Position numbers and translations under genes: made by a program. Below, piece by piece: positions 26,472 through 34,837 of a DNA stretch of 64,000 nt. The notes below the pieces were generated by a model, which ran no database searches, was not told the origin of the DNA, and saw only the letters and a program-made list of their open reading frames with translations. Within the stretch, counting starts at the first letter, position 1, and the number at the start of each line of letters is the position of its first letter. The stretch comes from Saccharimonas sp963514895 (lineage in GTDB: Bacteria > Patescibacteriota > Saccharimonadia > Saccharimonadales > Saccharimonadaceae), in assembly GCA_963514895.1 (NCBI GenBank), contig CAUPVK010000002.1, forward strand, positions 40,144 through 104,143, read 5' to 3'.

Positions 26472-27044
26472 ATGGCAATCAGTCAGGCGAAACTAATTCA
26501 GGCAGCGCGGCGGGTCTTTGCCCAGGACGGCTACAAGGCGGCATCGATCGTGGAGATTGCTCAGGTGGCGGGCATTGCGGTGGGTGGTGTGTATTTGCTC
26601 TATCCGTCTAAGCTGGAGCTCTTCCTTGCGGTGTATTGTGCGGAGGACGAGAAGACGAAGAACCGGATCGTCGGGCGGATTGATTGGTCGCAGCCGCGGG
26701 CGGCTTTTGCAGCCTATCTACGTGCCACGACGCAAGCCATGCGGCGTAATAAAATCCTCGCCGAGTGGCAGAGTGATGTGCCTGGCGAGCAGGTGCGCCA
26801 AGCCTACCAAGACGAGGCCAAGCAAGCAGAGGCGGGTAATAGCCTGGCAATGCGTGGTGAGTTCTTTGCCGAGCAGGTGCAGCAGTGGCGGCGCGATGGC
26901 ATACTGCGGCCAGGCGCGACCGACCAGATAATTAGCGAGCTCTTTACAGCAGTGGCGGCAATCGACGCACTGGAGGGTATCGCACCAAAGACGATGCGGT
27001 TTATGGTTGATGCGGTGCTTGAGCAGCTGTTTGTCAGTGAATAG
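26472..27044 (+). CDS. TetR/AcrR-family transcriptional regulator
   Basis: 190 residues of normal length. N-terminal helix-turn-helix (about 24-46, SIVEIAQVAGIAVGGVYLLY) and a helical effector-binding domain. GGAG lies five bases before the ATG. Its closest relative here is the TetR protein at the left edge. The target is unknown; candidates are itself, the CorA gene 105 bases downstream, or the divergent TasA-like operon. Confidence 0.9.
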   Translation: MAISQAKLIQAARRVFAQDGYKAASIVEIAQVAGIAVGGVYLLYPSKLELFLAVYCAEDEKTKNRIVGRIDWSQPRAAFAAYLRATTQAMRRNKILAEWQSDVPGEQVRQAYQDEAKQAEAGNSLAMRGEFFAEQVQQWRRDGILRPGATDQIISELFTAVAAIDALEGIAPKTMRFMVDAVLEQLFVSE

Positions 27045-27110
27045 TCGTCGCCATACGTCGCTATAAAATAATGAACGATGCAGAACGCAGAAGCGAACCT
27101 GTCGTATTAT

Positions 27111-27139
27111 TTGCAATTATCACCGCTTCATCGTATACT
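27111..27139 (+). promoter_or_regulatory. Promoter of the CorA gene
   Basis: TTGCAA (27111-27116), 17-base spacer, TATACT (27134-27139), then 10 bases to the ATG at 27150. It sets the start at 27150 and not at the upstream in-frame ATG 27078. Confidence 0.6.
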
Positions 27140-27149
27140 TATCACTAGT

Positions 27150-28064
27150 ATGTTGCAATATCTTCGTTCGAGTGAGGCAGATCAGACGATTACGCCGCGT
27201 GATACGCTGCGGGTTGGGTCGTGGCTGCGCTGCGAGAAGCCCAGCAGTGAGGAGATCGACAAGCTCCTGGCGCTTGGTATGGACGAAAACATCATCAAAG
27301 ATGCGCTAGACCCGCACGAGGTGCCACGTGTTGAGTTTGAGGATGAGTGGACGTATTTGATTGCCCGCCTGCCTGATACAGACGATGATTTTAATGACTT
27401 TACGACGCCGATATTGTTTGGTATTCACAAAAATTATGTCGTGACGCTCTCGCGTGATAGCCTGGGCCGGCTGTGGCAGCCTTTCGTCGACAAAACACGG
27501 ATGAATACGGCGCGGCGGATTGAGCTCGTGGTGGCAATGATCGAGGCGGTGTCGCTGCAGTACCAGCGGCGAGTGGCAACGATCAACCGACAAATGCGAG
27601 CAGCAACGGACGACCTCCATACGCTGCGGGCGCGCGATATCGTGACGCTGACCGAGTATGAACGCAAGCTCAACGATTACCTCAATGCGCTGGTGCCAAT
27701 GAACTGGGCGATTGAGCGCTTGATGGCAAACCGCAGCCTCCGCCTCAAAGAGGATGATAAGGATGATGTGGAGGATATCTCGATTGATTTGGAGCAGGTG
27801 ATTGCACGTTGTAAGTCGCTCCTGCGCACCATCACTAATGTGCGTGATAGCTACCGCGCCGTGATGGACACACGCCTGAATGAGACGATTCGCTTACTAA
27901 CGGTGATCACGGTGGCGCTGACCATCCCAACGATGATCGCTGGGCTCTATGGCATGAATGTGCCTGTGCCCGGGGCGGACGACCCGACGATGTTTTGGAA
28001 GATTACCGCTGTGAGTGTGATAGCCGCCATGGCAACCGGGTATTATTTCTTGCGCCGGCGGTAG
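27150..28064 (+). CDS. corA: CorA-like magnesium/divalent cation channel
   Basis: 304 residues. A large cytosolic alpha/beta N-terminal domain, a long stalk helix (about 150-245) and two C-terminal membrane helices, the first ending in the pore signature YGMN. Acidic residues after GMN (PGADDP) match the selectivity loop. Imports magnesium as a pentamer. An in-frame ATG 72 bases upstream precedes the likely -10 and is rejected. Single gene. Confidence 0.92.
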   Translation: MLQYLRSSEADQTITPRDTLRVGSWLRCEKPSSEEIDKLLALGMDENIIKDALDPHEVPRVEFEDEWTYLIARLPDTDDDFNDFTTPILFGIHKNYVVTLSRDSLGRLWQPFVDKTRMNTARRIELVVAMIEAVSLQYQRRVATINRQMRAATDDLHTLRARDIVTLTEYERKLNDYLNALVPMNWAIERLMANRSLRLKEDDKDDVEDISIDLEQVIARCKSLLRTITNVRDSYRAVMDTRLNETIRLLTVITVALTIPTMIAGLYGMNVPVPGADDPTMFWKITAVSVIAAMATGYYFLRRR

Positions 28065-28067
28065 GGG

Positions 28068-28778
28068 TTATTGCACCCCACCTGCTTTAAGCAATGTCTT
28101 TAGCCCGTGCTTGCCGCCACCAAAGCCGCTGGTGGTGTAGTCGTTGACGATCATGTAGGGCAGGCCAGTGACGCCGAGCTTGAGAGCGCGGCTGGTGTTT
28201 GTGGCAATGTCGTCTTTGTGTTTCTCGTTTGTCACGCAGTCGCGGAAGGTCTCGACGTTGAGTCCAATCGCTTTGGCCGATGTTTCGAAGTAGCTGACGG
28301 GGAGGAGCGGAATTTCTTTGGGTACGGCAACGCCTTTGACGCCAATGCCTTTGTCAAAGTAGTCAGCTTTGATGCGGGGCACAATGTGGTGTGTGTATTC
28401 CCAATATTTATGCTGGTCGGCTGCGCAAAATGCTGCCTCGGCACCACGTTCGGTATTGGGCACAATATCTTTGAGAACGGCAACAATCCGGTGTTCGTAG
28501 CGCAGTTTGCCCGACTTGATATACTGCTGGAAGTCTGCAGTGTTCGTGGCAGCCTCGACCTGGGCGCAGAATGAGCAGAAGTAGTCGGTGTAGTCAACGA
28601 AGACATTGGGCGCAGTGTGGCTACCCTGCGACATGGCGCTTTGCCATGGTTCACCTTTGCCAATATGCTTGTTGGGTGGGCGGTTGATGAGATTGTAGGC
28701 GAAGAGGCTGATGATTGTGACGACGACAATCCCAAGCATGATATGGATTAAGCTAACCCCTGTTTGTTGTGACTGCAT
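28068..28778 (-). CDS. Membrane-anchored DsbA-like thiol-disulfide oxidoreductase
   Basis: 236 residues with an N-terminal membrane helix (about 11-28) and a thioredoxin-fold domain of the Thioredoxin_4/DsbA type. The active site is CSFC (68-71) in VDYTDYFCSFC, and GVTGLPYMIV carries the cis-proline. It should oxidise or isomerise cysteines in exported proteins; several envelope proteins here are Cys-containing. Its start lies inside the 3' end of the membrane protein gene upstream (26-base overlap), so the two are co-expressed and probably work as a donor-acceptor pair. Confidence 0.88.
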   Translation of the reverse strand: MQSQQTGVSLIHIMLGIVVVTIISLFAYNLINRPPNKHIGKGEPWQSAMSQGSHTAPNVFVDYTDYFCSFCAQVEAATNTADFQQYIKSGKLRYEHRIVAVLKDIVPNTERGAEAAFCAADQHKYWEYTHHIVPRIKADYFDKGIGVKGVAVPKEIPLLPVSYFETSAKAIGLNVETFRDCVTNEKHKDDIATNTSRALKLGVTGLPYMIVNDYTTSGFGGGKHGLKTLLKAGGVQ

Positions 28779-29376
28779 GATACTCCTCCTGCTGAGCTAA
28801 TGTTATGTAAATGGCGGCAATCTGGCCCGATCGATAGAGCGAAAAGAGGCTGAGCCCAAGGGCAATGACAAGCACAATGGTGCTGGCAACTGTCGCGGCT
28901 GAAGCAGCGGCTGCTCCCGAGAAAAACACTGCCACGATGGGGAGAATGAGTGATGTACCACAGGGCACGCAGCCCAGGCCAATTGCCGCCGCGACGGAGG
29001 CAATACCACTAAGACCGAGTTGCTGGGTGGTTTGCTGGTTGCGCTTGTTGCGCCGGGCGGTGAAGATAATAAGCGTGAGCGATATCCCTTGCAGTATTGA
29101 GACAAGCACGAGCAGCGCACCCGTCAGTGATGTCGCGGCCTGCCGAGCAATCTCTATAAACATCGTCCCAATGACGCCAAGTTTATCGATAAGCGGCAGA
29201 CGAGACATAAGCAGCGCGCCATAGAATCCACCGTTAGTTAAGAGAAAAATTAGCCAGGCAAAGCCGAGCGCGCTAACTAGCGCTCCTGCCGCATAGCGCG
29301 GCTGGCGCAGCACCTGACTAATGCCGCTTAGGGCAGTGGGGATAGTATGGCGTAGCGAAGAAAGGCGATGTTTCAT
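28753..29376 (-). CDS. Polytopic membrane protein with CVPC motif, partner of DsbA-like protein
   Basis: 207 residues with about four to five membrane helices. GLGCVPCGTSLILP places a CxxC pair at a membrane helix, as in DsbD/CcdA or VKOR-type electron carriers, though the overall sequence matches neither clearly. The overlap with the DsbA-like gene supports a role in recycling that protein. The ATG at 29376 follows TATAAT on the minus strand by 10 bases. Confidence 0.65.
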   Translation of the reverse strand: MKHRLSSLRHTIPTALSGISQVLRQPRYAAGALVSALGFAWLIFLLTNGGFYGALLMSRLPLIDKLGVIGTMFIEIARQAATSLTGALLVLVSILQGISLTLIIFTARRNKRNQQTTQQLGLSGIASVAAAIGLGCVPCGTSLILPIVAVFFSGAAAASAATVASTIVLVIALGLSLFSLYRSGQIAAIYITLAQQEEYHAVTTNRG

Positions 29377-29433
29377 CAGTGTCTTTATTATACCACTGAG
29401 CGCTATAGCCCTCTGTGGTTATCCTAGTGATGG

Positions 29434-30066
29434 CTACTCTGTAACGCCATAGCCAAGTAGGCCAGTATAGTTGCGCTGCTGATTAGCAAAAACACGTATC
29501 TTGTTATTCTCATTGCCGCCAACAGTGGTGAGCATGCCATCATCATTGCGCAGGACAATGTGCGTATGGTCGCCAAAGACGGGCGAAGCGCGGTAGATTG
29601 CTATGTCGCCAGGGCGGGGCTGGTAGCCGCTATCGGCTGGCTTGAAGCGGCCTGCTGACTCGTAATACTCACGCAGCGTGAAGGTACCCGGAATACGCCA
29701 GCTACCAGTGTGTGGGTTCTTGAGCGGCGCACCAGCTTGCTGCATTGTCCAGCTAACGAAGTCGGCACACCATGCTTCGTGCGCTCCTTGGCTATATTTC
29801 GTACCAGCGGGCTGAGCGGCAAACTCTGCCTGGGTAAGCTGGATGACCTTGCGGCGAGTAGGGCTGAGGGCTTGCGTGTTGACCTCAGGAAACTGAGCTA
29901 GCCCTGGCGAACGATCGAGCGTGGCCACATGCGACGTACCTTGGAGTTTGTAAAGAATCTTGCGCCAGCCAATCGCTGTGCCGACGATGCCGCCAATAAC
30001 GAGAAGGAGGGCAAGGCAGATGGTGATAATGGTTGCTCGGTGGCTAAGAGGGAATAATCGTTTCAT
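29434..30066 (-). CDS. Membrane-anchored CHAP-domain peptidoglycan hydrolase
   Basis: 210 residues from the ATG at 30066. An in-frame ATG at 30081 overlaps the -10 and is rejected. Membrane helix about 13-33, then a CHAP amidase/endopeptidase domain (about 70-210) with catalytic C100 (EAWCADFVSW) and His169 (DHTHIVL), and GGNENNKIRV near the end. It cuts peptidoglycan peptide or amide bonds outside the membrane, for its own wall remodelling or attack on the host wall. Confidence 0.88.
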   Translation of the reverse strand: MKRLFPLSHRATIITICLALLLVIGGIVGTAIGWRKILYKLQGTSHVATLDRSPGLAQFPEVNTQALSPTRRKVIQLTQAEFAAQPAGTKYSQGAHEAWCADFVSWTMQQAGAPLKNPHTGSWRIPGTFTLREYYESAGRFKPADSGYQPRPGDIAIYRASPVFGDHTHIVLRNDDGMLTTVGGNENNKIRVFANQQRNYTGLLGYGVTE

Positions 30067-30072
30067 ACGTAT

Positions 30073-30078
30073 AGTATA
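30073..30078 (-). promoter_or_regulatory. -10 of the CHAP gene, leaderless geometry
   Basis: Minus strand TATACT, then ATACGT, then ATG at 30066. Confidence 0.62.
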
Positions 30079-30175
30079 CACCGCATGGTAATGAGATGCT
30101 TATTGGTTAGTTGCTGTTTGGATGGCAGGAGAGGTGTTTTGGGCTATCGATGATATGTGTTTATTTGCACACTAC

Positions 30176-31090
30176 TTATAACTCGGATAAATCAGTAAAA
30201 TAAGTAAGTTCTTGCGCATTACGATATCCAAGCAACTGAGAAACTTCCTCATCCTTGAGCTCTGCATAGGCCTTATCAGCTTCTCGCTGTCCGATAACTT
30301 TGGCCTCTTCTTCTTGCTTTGCTGTTAATTTATCTTTGGCTTGTTTTTCTGCAAGGAATGCATGCTCGGCATAGAATGCGGCAAGGGGTGGGTCGATAGC
30401 TTTTGCGAGGTCTTTTTCTAGATCTTCTCGAGCTGATGGTCCTATCCGCGTGATAGGTCGTGCAGCGCGGTCCTCTTCATAGGCAAGGGCTAAGTCACGC
30501 GCTTTGCCTCCCATAATATGCTCAATAATTGTTGCAGTAGCCTGGTCCTTTTCTTTAGTAGAGAGCCGATAAGGAGGTTCTGTTGCTCGGTTTTCTGCAG
30601 ACACACGAAGGGATACTTTGTTATATGTTGCAGTAACATTCTCGTAGTCCGTACCAAGCAGCTTTTTTATACGGAGAGTTTGATGAAGCGCTAGTAAATG
30701 TACGAGCGGGTCACAATGCTTAAGTTCAAGACCTTCCCTTGCGAATACTGTGAATATGCCGCCTATACTTCCGAGTGTCGCACCAGCCATACTAGTAGTA
30801 GCAAAGAGGGGGAGGTTTTCCATTGCATGACTAATATCACTTACGCTATCGTATATGACACAATTTACAGCACAAACGCCAAGTGCCATTGATCCTAACA
30901 TAATCTCTTTAGATGCATTATGCTCGAAATACTGAGTAGCCTCTGGTAATACTTTCCCTTCTTCTAAGAAACACGCGAGAGCATCTTGGTCAACTTTGTC
31001 AATTTTTTCCTGAGGGCAGTTCGCCCAATAATGACGAAAATCTTTCTCGAAATCTCGATCATTGTAGCGAGGATATGATATAAGTGCCAT
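30176..31090 (-). CDS. Hypothetical protein with two membrane helices and a charged helical tail
   Basis: 304 residues. A soluble N-terminal segment, two moderately hydrophobic helices (about 63-81 and 94-116, Cys- and Gly-containing), then a cytosolic part that is largely helical and rich in Lys, Glu and Ala (about 170-290). No family is recognised and no catalytic motif is evident. It is AT-richer than its neighbours and monocistronic. Confidence 0.65.
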   Translation of the reverse strand: MALISYPRYNDRDFEKDFRHYWANCPQEKIDKVDQDALACFLEEGKVLPEATQYFEHNASKEIMLGSMALGVCAVNCVIYDSVSDISHAMENLPLFATTSMAGATLGSIGGIFTVFAREGLELKHCDPLVHLLALHQTLRIKKLLGTDYENVTATYNKVSLRVSAENRATEPPYRLSTKEKDQATATIIEHIMGGKARDLALAYEEDRAARPITRIGPSAREDLEKDLAKAIDPPLAAFYAEHAFLAEKQAKDKLTAKQEEEAKVIGQREADKAYAELKDEEVSQLLGYRNAQELTYFTDLSEL

Positions 31091-31307
31091 CGTGGTCTCC
31101 TAACGAATAACTATGTAACACTACTATCTATCGTAGAAGGTGGTTGCGCTACTGTCAAGGTTATATATTGTTCATCTTTCGCTTTCCTTTTCTCTATGCT
31201 ATAATCCAGCCTAACGGATGGTTGGCTCATAACAATATAATGCCCTGGGAGTGATTTAAGCAGAGGCCTGTTTAGGTGTGGGGCTCGTAGTATAAGAAAG
31301 GAGTTGT

Positions 31308-32072
31308 ATGACTCAAACCAAACCAATTATAACAGTGGATGGCTTGACCAAAGCCTATGCCGGTACGCCAGTAGTGGATGGGATATCCTTCACGGTTAAG
31401 ACGGGCGAGATTTTTGGCTTGCTGGGGCCCAACGGCGCTGGTAAGACCACGACACTAGAGATGCTCGAGGCGCTGCGGTCGATTGATGCTGGTCAGGCGA
31501 CCATTGACGGCATTGATGTCGCCAAGCAGCCCAAGCAAATTAAGCAGATCATTGGCATTCAGCTGCAGTCGACCACCTTTTACGATAAGCTGACTCTGCG
31601 TGAGCAGCTACGCATGTTTGCCAGCCTCTACGGCCAACGCGTTGATGCTGATGCTTTGCTAGAGAAGGTGCAGCTCAGTGCCAAGGCGGGCAGCTATGTC
31701 GAGCAGCTCAGTGGTGGGCAAAAGCAGCGCTTTGCGATTGCTGCGACGCTTGTGAACCAGCCCAAGGTGCTCTTTTTGGATGAGCCGACTACGGGCCTGG
31801 ACCCGCAAGCACGGCGTAACCTGTGGGAGCTGATCAAGACGATTCGCGATGAAGGCATTACCATTGTGCTCACTACTCACTATATGGATGAGGCCGAGCT
31901 GCTGTGTGATCGCCTGGCGATTATGGATGCGGGCAAAATTATCACCATCGATACGCCGCAGCATCTTATCGAGCAGCTGCTGGCCCGCGGCTTTACCAAG
32001 CAACAAACGGTCGAGCCCGCTAACTTAGAGGATGTGTTTATTGATTTAACCGGCAAGGCCATTCGGGAGTAG
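31308..32072 (+). CDS. ABC transporter ATP-binding protein (DrrA/NodI type)
   Basis: 254-residue nucleotide-binding domain: Walker A GPNGAGKTTT, signature LSGGQKQR, Walker B VLFLDEPTTGLD, switch histidine in TTHYMDEAELL. The LDEPTTGLDPQARRNLW and HYMDEAE wording is typical of ABC-2 drug or polymer exporters. AAAGGAG precedes the ATG. The permease ATG follows the stop with no gap. Confidence 0.95.
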   Translation: MTQTKPIITVDGLTKAYAGTPVVDGISFTVKTGEIFGLLGPNGAGKTTTLEMLEALRSIDAGQATIDGIDVAKQPKQIKQIIGIQLQSTTFYDKLTLREQLRMFASLYGQRVDADALLEKVQLSAKAGSYVEQLSGGQKQRFAIAATLVNQPKVLFLDEPTTGLDPQARRNLWELIKTIRDEGITIVLTTHYMDEAELLCDRLAIMDAGKIITIDTPQHLIEQLLARGFTKQQTVEPANLEDVFIDLTGKAIRE

Positions 32073-33191
32073 ATGATGCGAGTCAAGTCATATTGGATTG
32101 GAGTATATGGGCAGGTGCGCGCCCTGCAAAAGCGCTTTATGCGTGATGGGATGTCGCTGTTTTTCACCTTTTTGTTCCCACTAATATTCCTCTTGGTGTT
32201 TGGTGCGATTTTTAATAACCAAACCACCAGCTTTGATGTGGCGATTATTAACCACTCGAAGAGTGAATTTGCCAAGCAGTTTGTGGAGCGGGCCAAAGCA
32301 AATAACGATACGACGCTCAAAGTAAAGGACGTCAAGGATATGCAAGAAGCGCGCGAGAAGCTGAAGCACTCGGAGCTCAGTGGCATCATTGAGCTGCCAG
32401 CCGACTTTGGCACCGTGACGCCGGCTCAGGGGCGTCCAAGCGGCACTTTGCGCGTGCTCTACGCGAAGGGCTCGGAGCAGTCTGGTAATACGCTAACGGC
32501 TATTATGGGGCAGATTATTAATGGTATTAATAAGGGTATGGGCCAGCCCGAGCCACCGCTAAAGGTTGCAGGCCAGGCTGTGGGCGATGAGCAGCTCAAG
32601 ACCTTCGACTATACCTTTACTGGCCTGCTGGCCTTTAGTTTGCTGAGCATGGGGATCTTTGGCCTGGCTAACCAGATGCCGACGGAGAAGCAAAAAGGCT
32701 CCTACCGGCGTCTTCGAGCGTCGCCCTTTACAGCGGGGCAGCTGATCCTGGCAATGGGCATCCACTACACGATTGTATCGCTGCTGAGTGCCGCTATGAT
32801 GCTGGCGGTCGGGATGAGTGTCTTCCACTTCAACATGCGTGGTGACTGGCTACTGGCCGTGCCGTTTCTTACGCTGTCCGCGCTGCTGATGGTAGGGTTT
32901 GGCTTGCTGGTTGGCGGCTGGGCCAAGAATGAGAACCAGTCGGCACCGCTGGGTAACCTGGTAGCCTTCCCGATGATGTTTCTTTCTGGCACCTTCTTCC
33001 CATCCTTTATGTTCCCGGAGTGGCTGCGCACGCTGAGCCAGTTCGTCCCGATGACACCTGTGACTGATGGTCTGCGCCTCATTATGACCGAGCATGCCAG
33101 CCTGGCAGAGGTGCTGCCATACGCTGGCGCTGTTGGCCTATGGATGCTGGTGGTGTACATAGCGGCGATAAAGCTATTCCGGTGGGAATAA
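32073..33191 (+). CDS. ABC-2 type transporter permease
   Basis: 372 residues: one N-terminal membrane helix (about 28-50), a large extracytoplasmic loop (about 55-180), and five more helices in the C-terminal half, ending in IAAIKLFRWE. This is the ABC2_membrane_3 layout. It pairs with the ATPase encoded directly upstream to form an exporter of unknown substrate. Two ATG codons are adjacent (32073 and 32076). Confidence 0.93.
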   Translation: MMRVKSYWIGVYGQVRALQKRFMRDGMSLFFTFLFPLIFLLVFGAIFNNQTTSFDVAIINHSKSEFAKQFVERAKANNDTTLKVKDVKDMQEAREKLKHSELSGIIELPADFGTVTPAQGRPSGTLRVLYAKGSEQSGNTLTAIMGQIINGINKGMGQPEPPLKVAGQAVGDEQLKTFDYTFTGLLAFSLLSMGIFGLANQMPTEKQKGSYRRLRASPFTAGQLILAMGIHYTIVSLLSAAMMLAVGMSVFHFNMRGDWLLAVPFLTLSALLMVGFGLLVGGWAKNENQSAPLGNLVAFPMMFLSGTFFPSFMFPEWLRTLSQFVPMTPVTDGLRLIMTEHASLAEVLPYAGAVGLWMLVVYIAAIKLFRWE

Positions 33192-33219
33192 CGAAATAAC
33201 GAACAAGAGGAGGGGGGAG

Positions 33220-33807
33220 ATGCGTCGAAGCACGCAGGTGATAATAGCAGGGGTGGTTATTGTTGTAACTATCAGCCTGGTTGGCGCGGCGTGGTATCTT
33301 CAGCAACATCGCTCCCAGCCTGCAAGGCAGACAGACGCTGCGAGGTTTCAAGCAGAGTACCCACGGGTTGCGGCAGATAATCGCTTTGTCTACGCACGTG
33401 ATGTTGCTGTGCTCGATATGCTAGAACATGGCACGGGCGTGGTGTTTCTTGGCTACCCGCAGTGTCCGTGGTGCCAGCGGCTGAGCGAGTATGTTGACCA
33501 AGCAGCCCGTGCTGAGGGTATTGCTACGATTCACTATCTCAACATTCGTCAGGCACGTGCTAGTAAGAACGAGACATACCAAAAGCTGGTGGCGCATCTT
33601 GCGCCTTACCTCAGTAAGGATGAGAACGGCCAACCGCGGATTTTTGTGCCTGATGTGACGATCGTAAAGGGCGGGTCAATCGTGTGGCGCTACAAAGAAG
33701 AGCCAACTGGCGATAGTGCTATCACCCCCGATCGGTATTGGACTGCAGAGCGGGCTCAGCGGGTGGTTACGCAGCTGCGGCGTGCAATCCAGACGATGAA
33801 GTACTAG
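33220..33807 (+). CDS. Membrane-anchored thioredoxin-like protein
   Basis: 195 residues: N-terminal membrane helix (about 6-26), then a thioredoxin fold with active site CPWC (82-85) in LGYPQCPWCQRLSEY. Probably an outward-facing disulfide reductase or isomerase. It follows the ABC-2 permease by 28 bases with a strong GGAGGGGGGAG ribosome site, so it may be in that operon. It complements the DsbA-like protein at 28068. Confidence 0.82.
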   Translation: MRRSTQVIIAGVVIVVTISLVGAAWYLQQHRSQPARQTDAARFQAEYPRVAADNRFVYARDVAVLDMLEHGTGVVFLGYPQCPWCQRLSEYVDQAARAEGIATIHYLNIRQARASKNETYQKLVAHLAPYLSKDENGQPRIFVPDVTIVKGGSIVWRYKEEPTGDSAITPDRYWTAERAQRVVTQLRRAIQTMKY

Positions 33808-33865
33808 ACTGGGTACTATACAGATAATAAAGAAGAAATACTGCCACTATGACAGAGGAGATAAT

Positions 33866-34174
33866 ATGACATATCAATTCATTCAAGATGCATACCAAGC
33901 GCGGCGCGGTGGGTCGTCGCGGGTGCTTGATGTGTGCTGCGAAGGCTGCACTAAGCACGTGACGTTTTACCAAAAGGATGGCCCAGGTTCGCTGCGGCGC
34001 ATGTATGTCGACCGTTTTATCGATATGACTCCAGCTGGTGATGAGCTATGCTGCCCGCACTGCCAGCGCGTCCTTGGTATTCTCATCACGTATGCCAAGG
34101 AAAACCGCCTGGCCTATCGGCTTTTTGTCGATGCGGTGACGAAGCGGATTGTGCCGCGTCGGCAGGTAGGGTGA
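33866..34174 (+). CDS. Small zinc-ribbon-like protein
   Basis: 102 residues with two CxxC knuckles (C25-EG-C28 and C63-PH-C66) that can bind one zinc ion. No membrane helix. Family not recognised. GAGGAG lies just upstream of the ATG. Such ribbons often bind nucleic acid or protein partners. Confidence 0.7.
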   Translation: MTYQFIQDAYQARRGGSSRVLDVCCEGCTKHVTFYQKDGPGSLRRMYVDRFIDMTPAGDELCCPHCQRVLGILITYAKENRLAYRLFVDAVTKRIVPRRQVG

Positions 34175-34258
34175 TATAACTCCTACGCCCAGTTGTTGGC
34201 TAGTTTGTATACTTGCTACAATATAAAAAGAATTGCAAACTAGAAAAAGGGGCATTCT

Positions 34259-34771
34259 ATGAGCGACTATACACCAGATTTTCGTGCTTACCCGACTGAC
34301 CAGGCAATTGATATTATTCGAGCGATTGCTGAGCATCGATGGCCCATGACCGTCGAAGAGGCTTTCTCGCTGCGAGACCAGTTCGGCTGGACGCCCGCTC
34401 CCGACGATGGAAGATTTTTCGTTACCCACGTCAGCAACGGAGAAGAAGACGGTCACATAAGCTTAGCCGTCAGCAACAATAAGTATGTATCCAGAATCGC
34501 TTTCCGCTTGACTAGCCTTGCCCCCTCGGATCCAGGTCCGGAAATTAGGGCATTGATACAGTCAGCCCGCTCAGACTACGTTGCTGGACTTACATCACTG
34601 TACGGGGCCGCAACCCCCGGCCATAGCAGCAAAGTAGAAACTTTGTCTTGGTATTTGCCGTCATGTGCGAGTGTCGGTTTAGGAGTCGCCACAAGACTCG
34701 TTTCCGCGACAATTGAATCGCCAGCGATGACTGATCTTACCGAAGCTGAAGAGAAGTATTTCGCTCAGTAA
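34259..34771 (+). CDS. DUF6301-like protein, possible immunity protein from an actinobacterial source
   Basis: 170 residues, acidic, without signal or membrane helix. The pattern AIDIIRAIAEHRWPMTVEEAFSLRDQFGWTP, then FRLTSLAP and later a hydrophobic middle, is reminiscent of DUF6301 proteins, which I recall mainly from actinomycetes and which look like immunity proteins. If so, the gene may have come from the actinobacterial host that Saccharibacteria live on. Codon use looks less biased than in neighbours. TGC-TACAAT at 34214-34222 is a fair extended -10; AAAAGGGG precedes the ATG. Confidence 0.5.
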   Translation: MSDYTPDFRAYPTDQAIDIIRAIAEHRWPMTVEEAFSLRDQFGWTPAPDDGRFFVTHVSNGEEDGHISLAVSNNKYVSRIAFRLTSLAPSDPGPEIRALIQSARSDYVAGLTSLYGAATPGHSSKVETLSWYLPSCASVGLGVATRLVSATIESPAMTDLTEAEEKYFAQ

Positions 34772-34837
34772 ACAAACCCAAACTGCATAACATCGAGAGC
34801 GTCGAGTACCGTCAGTGGGATAATCATTCTCTACTGT

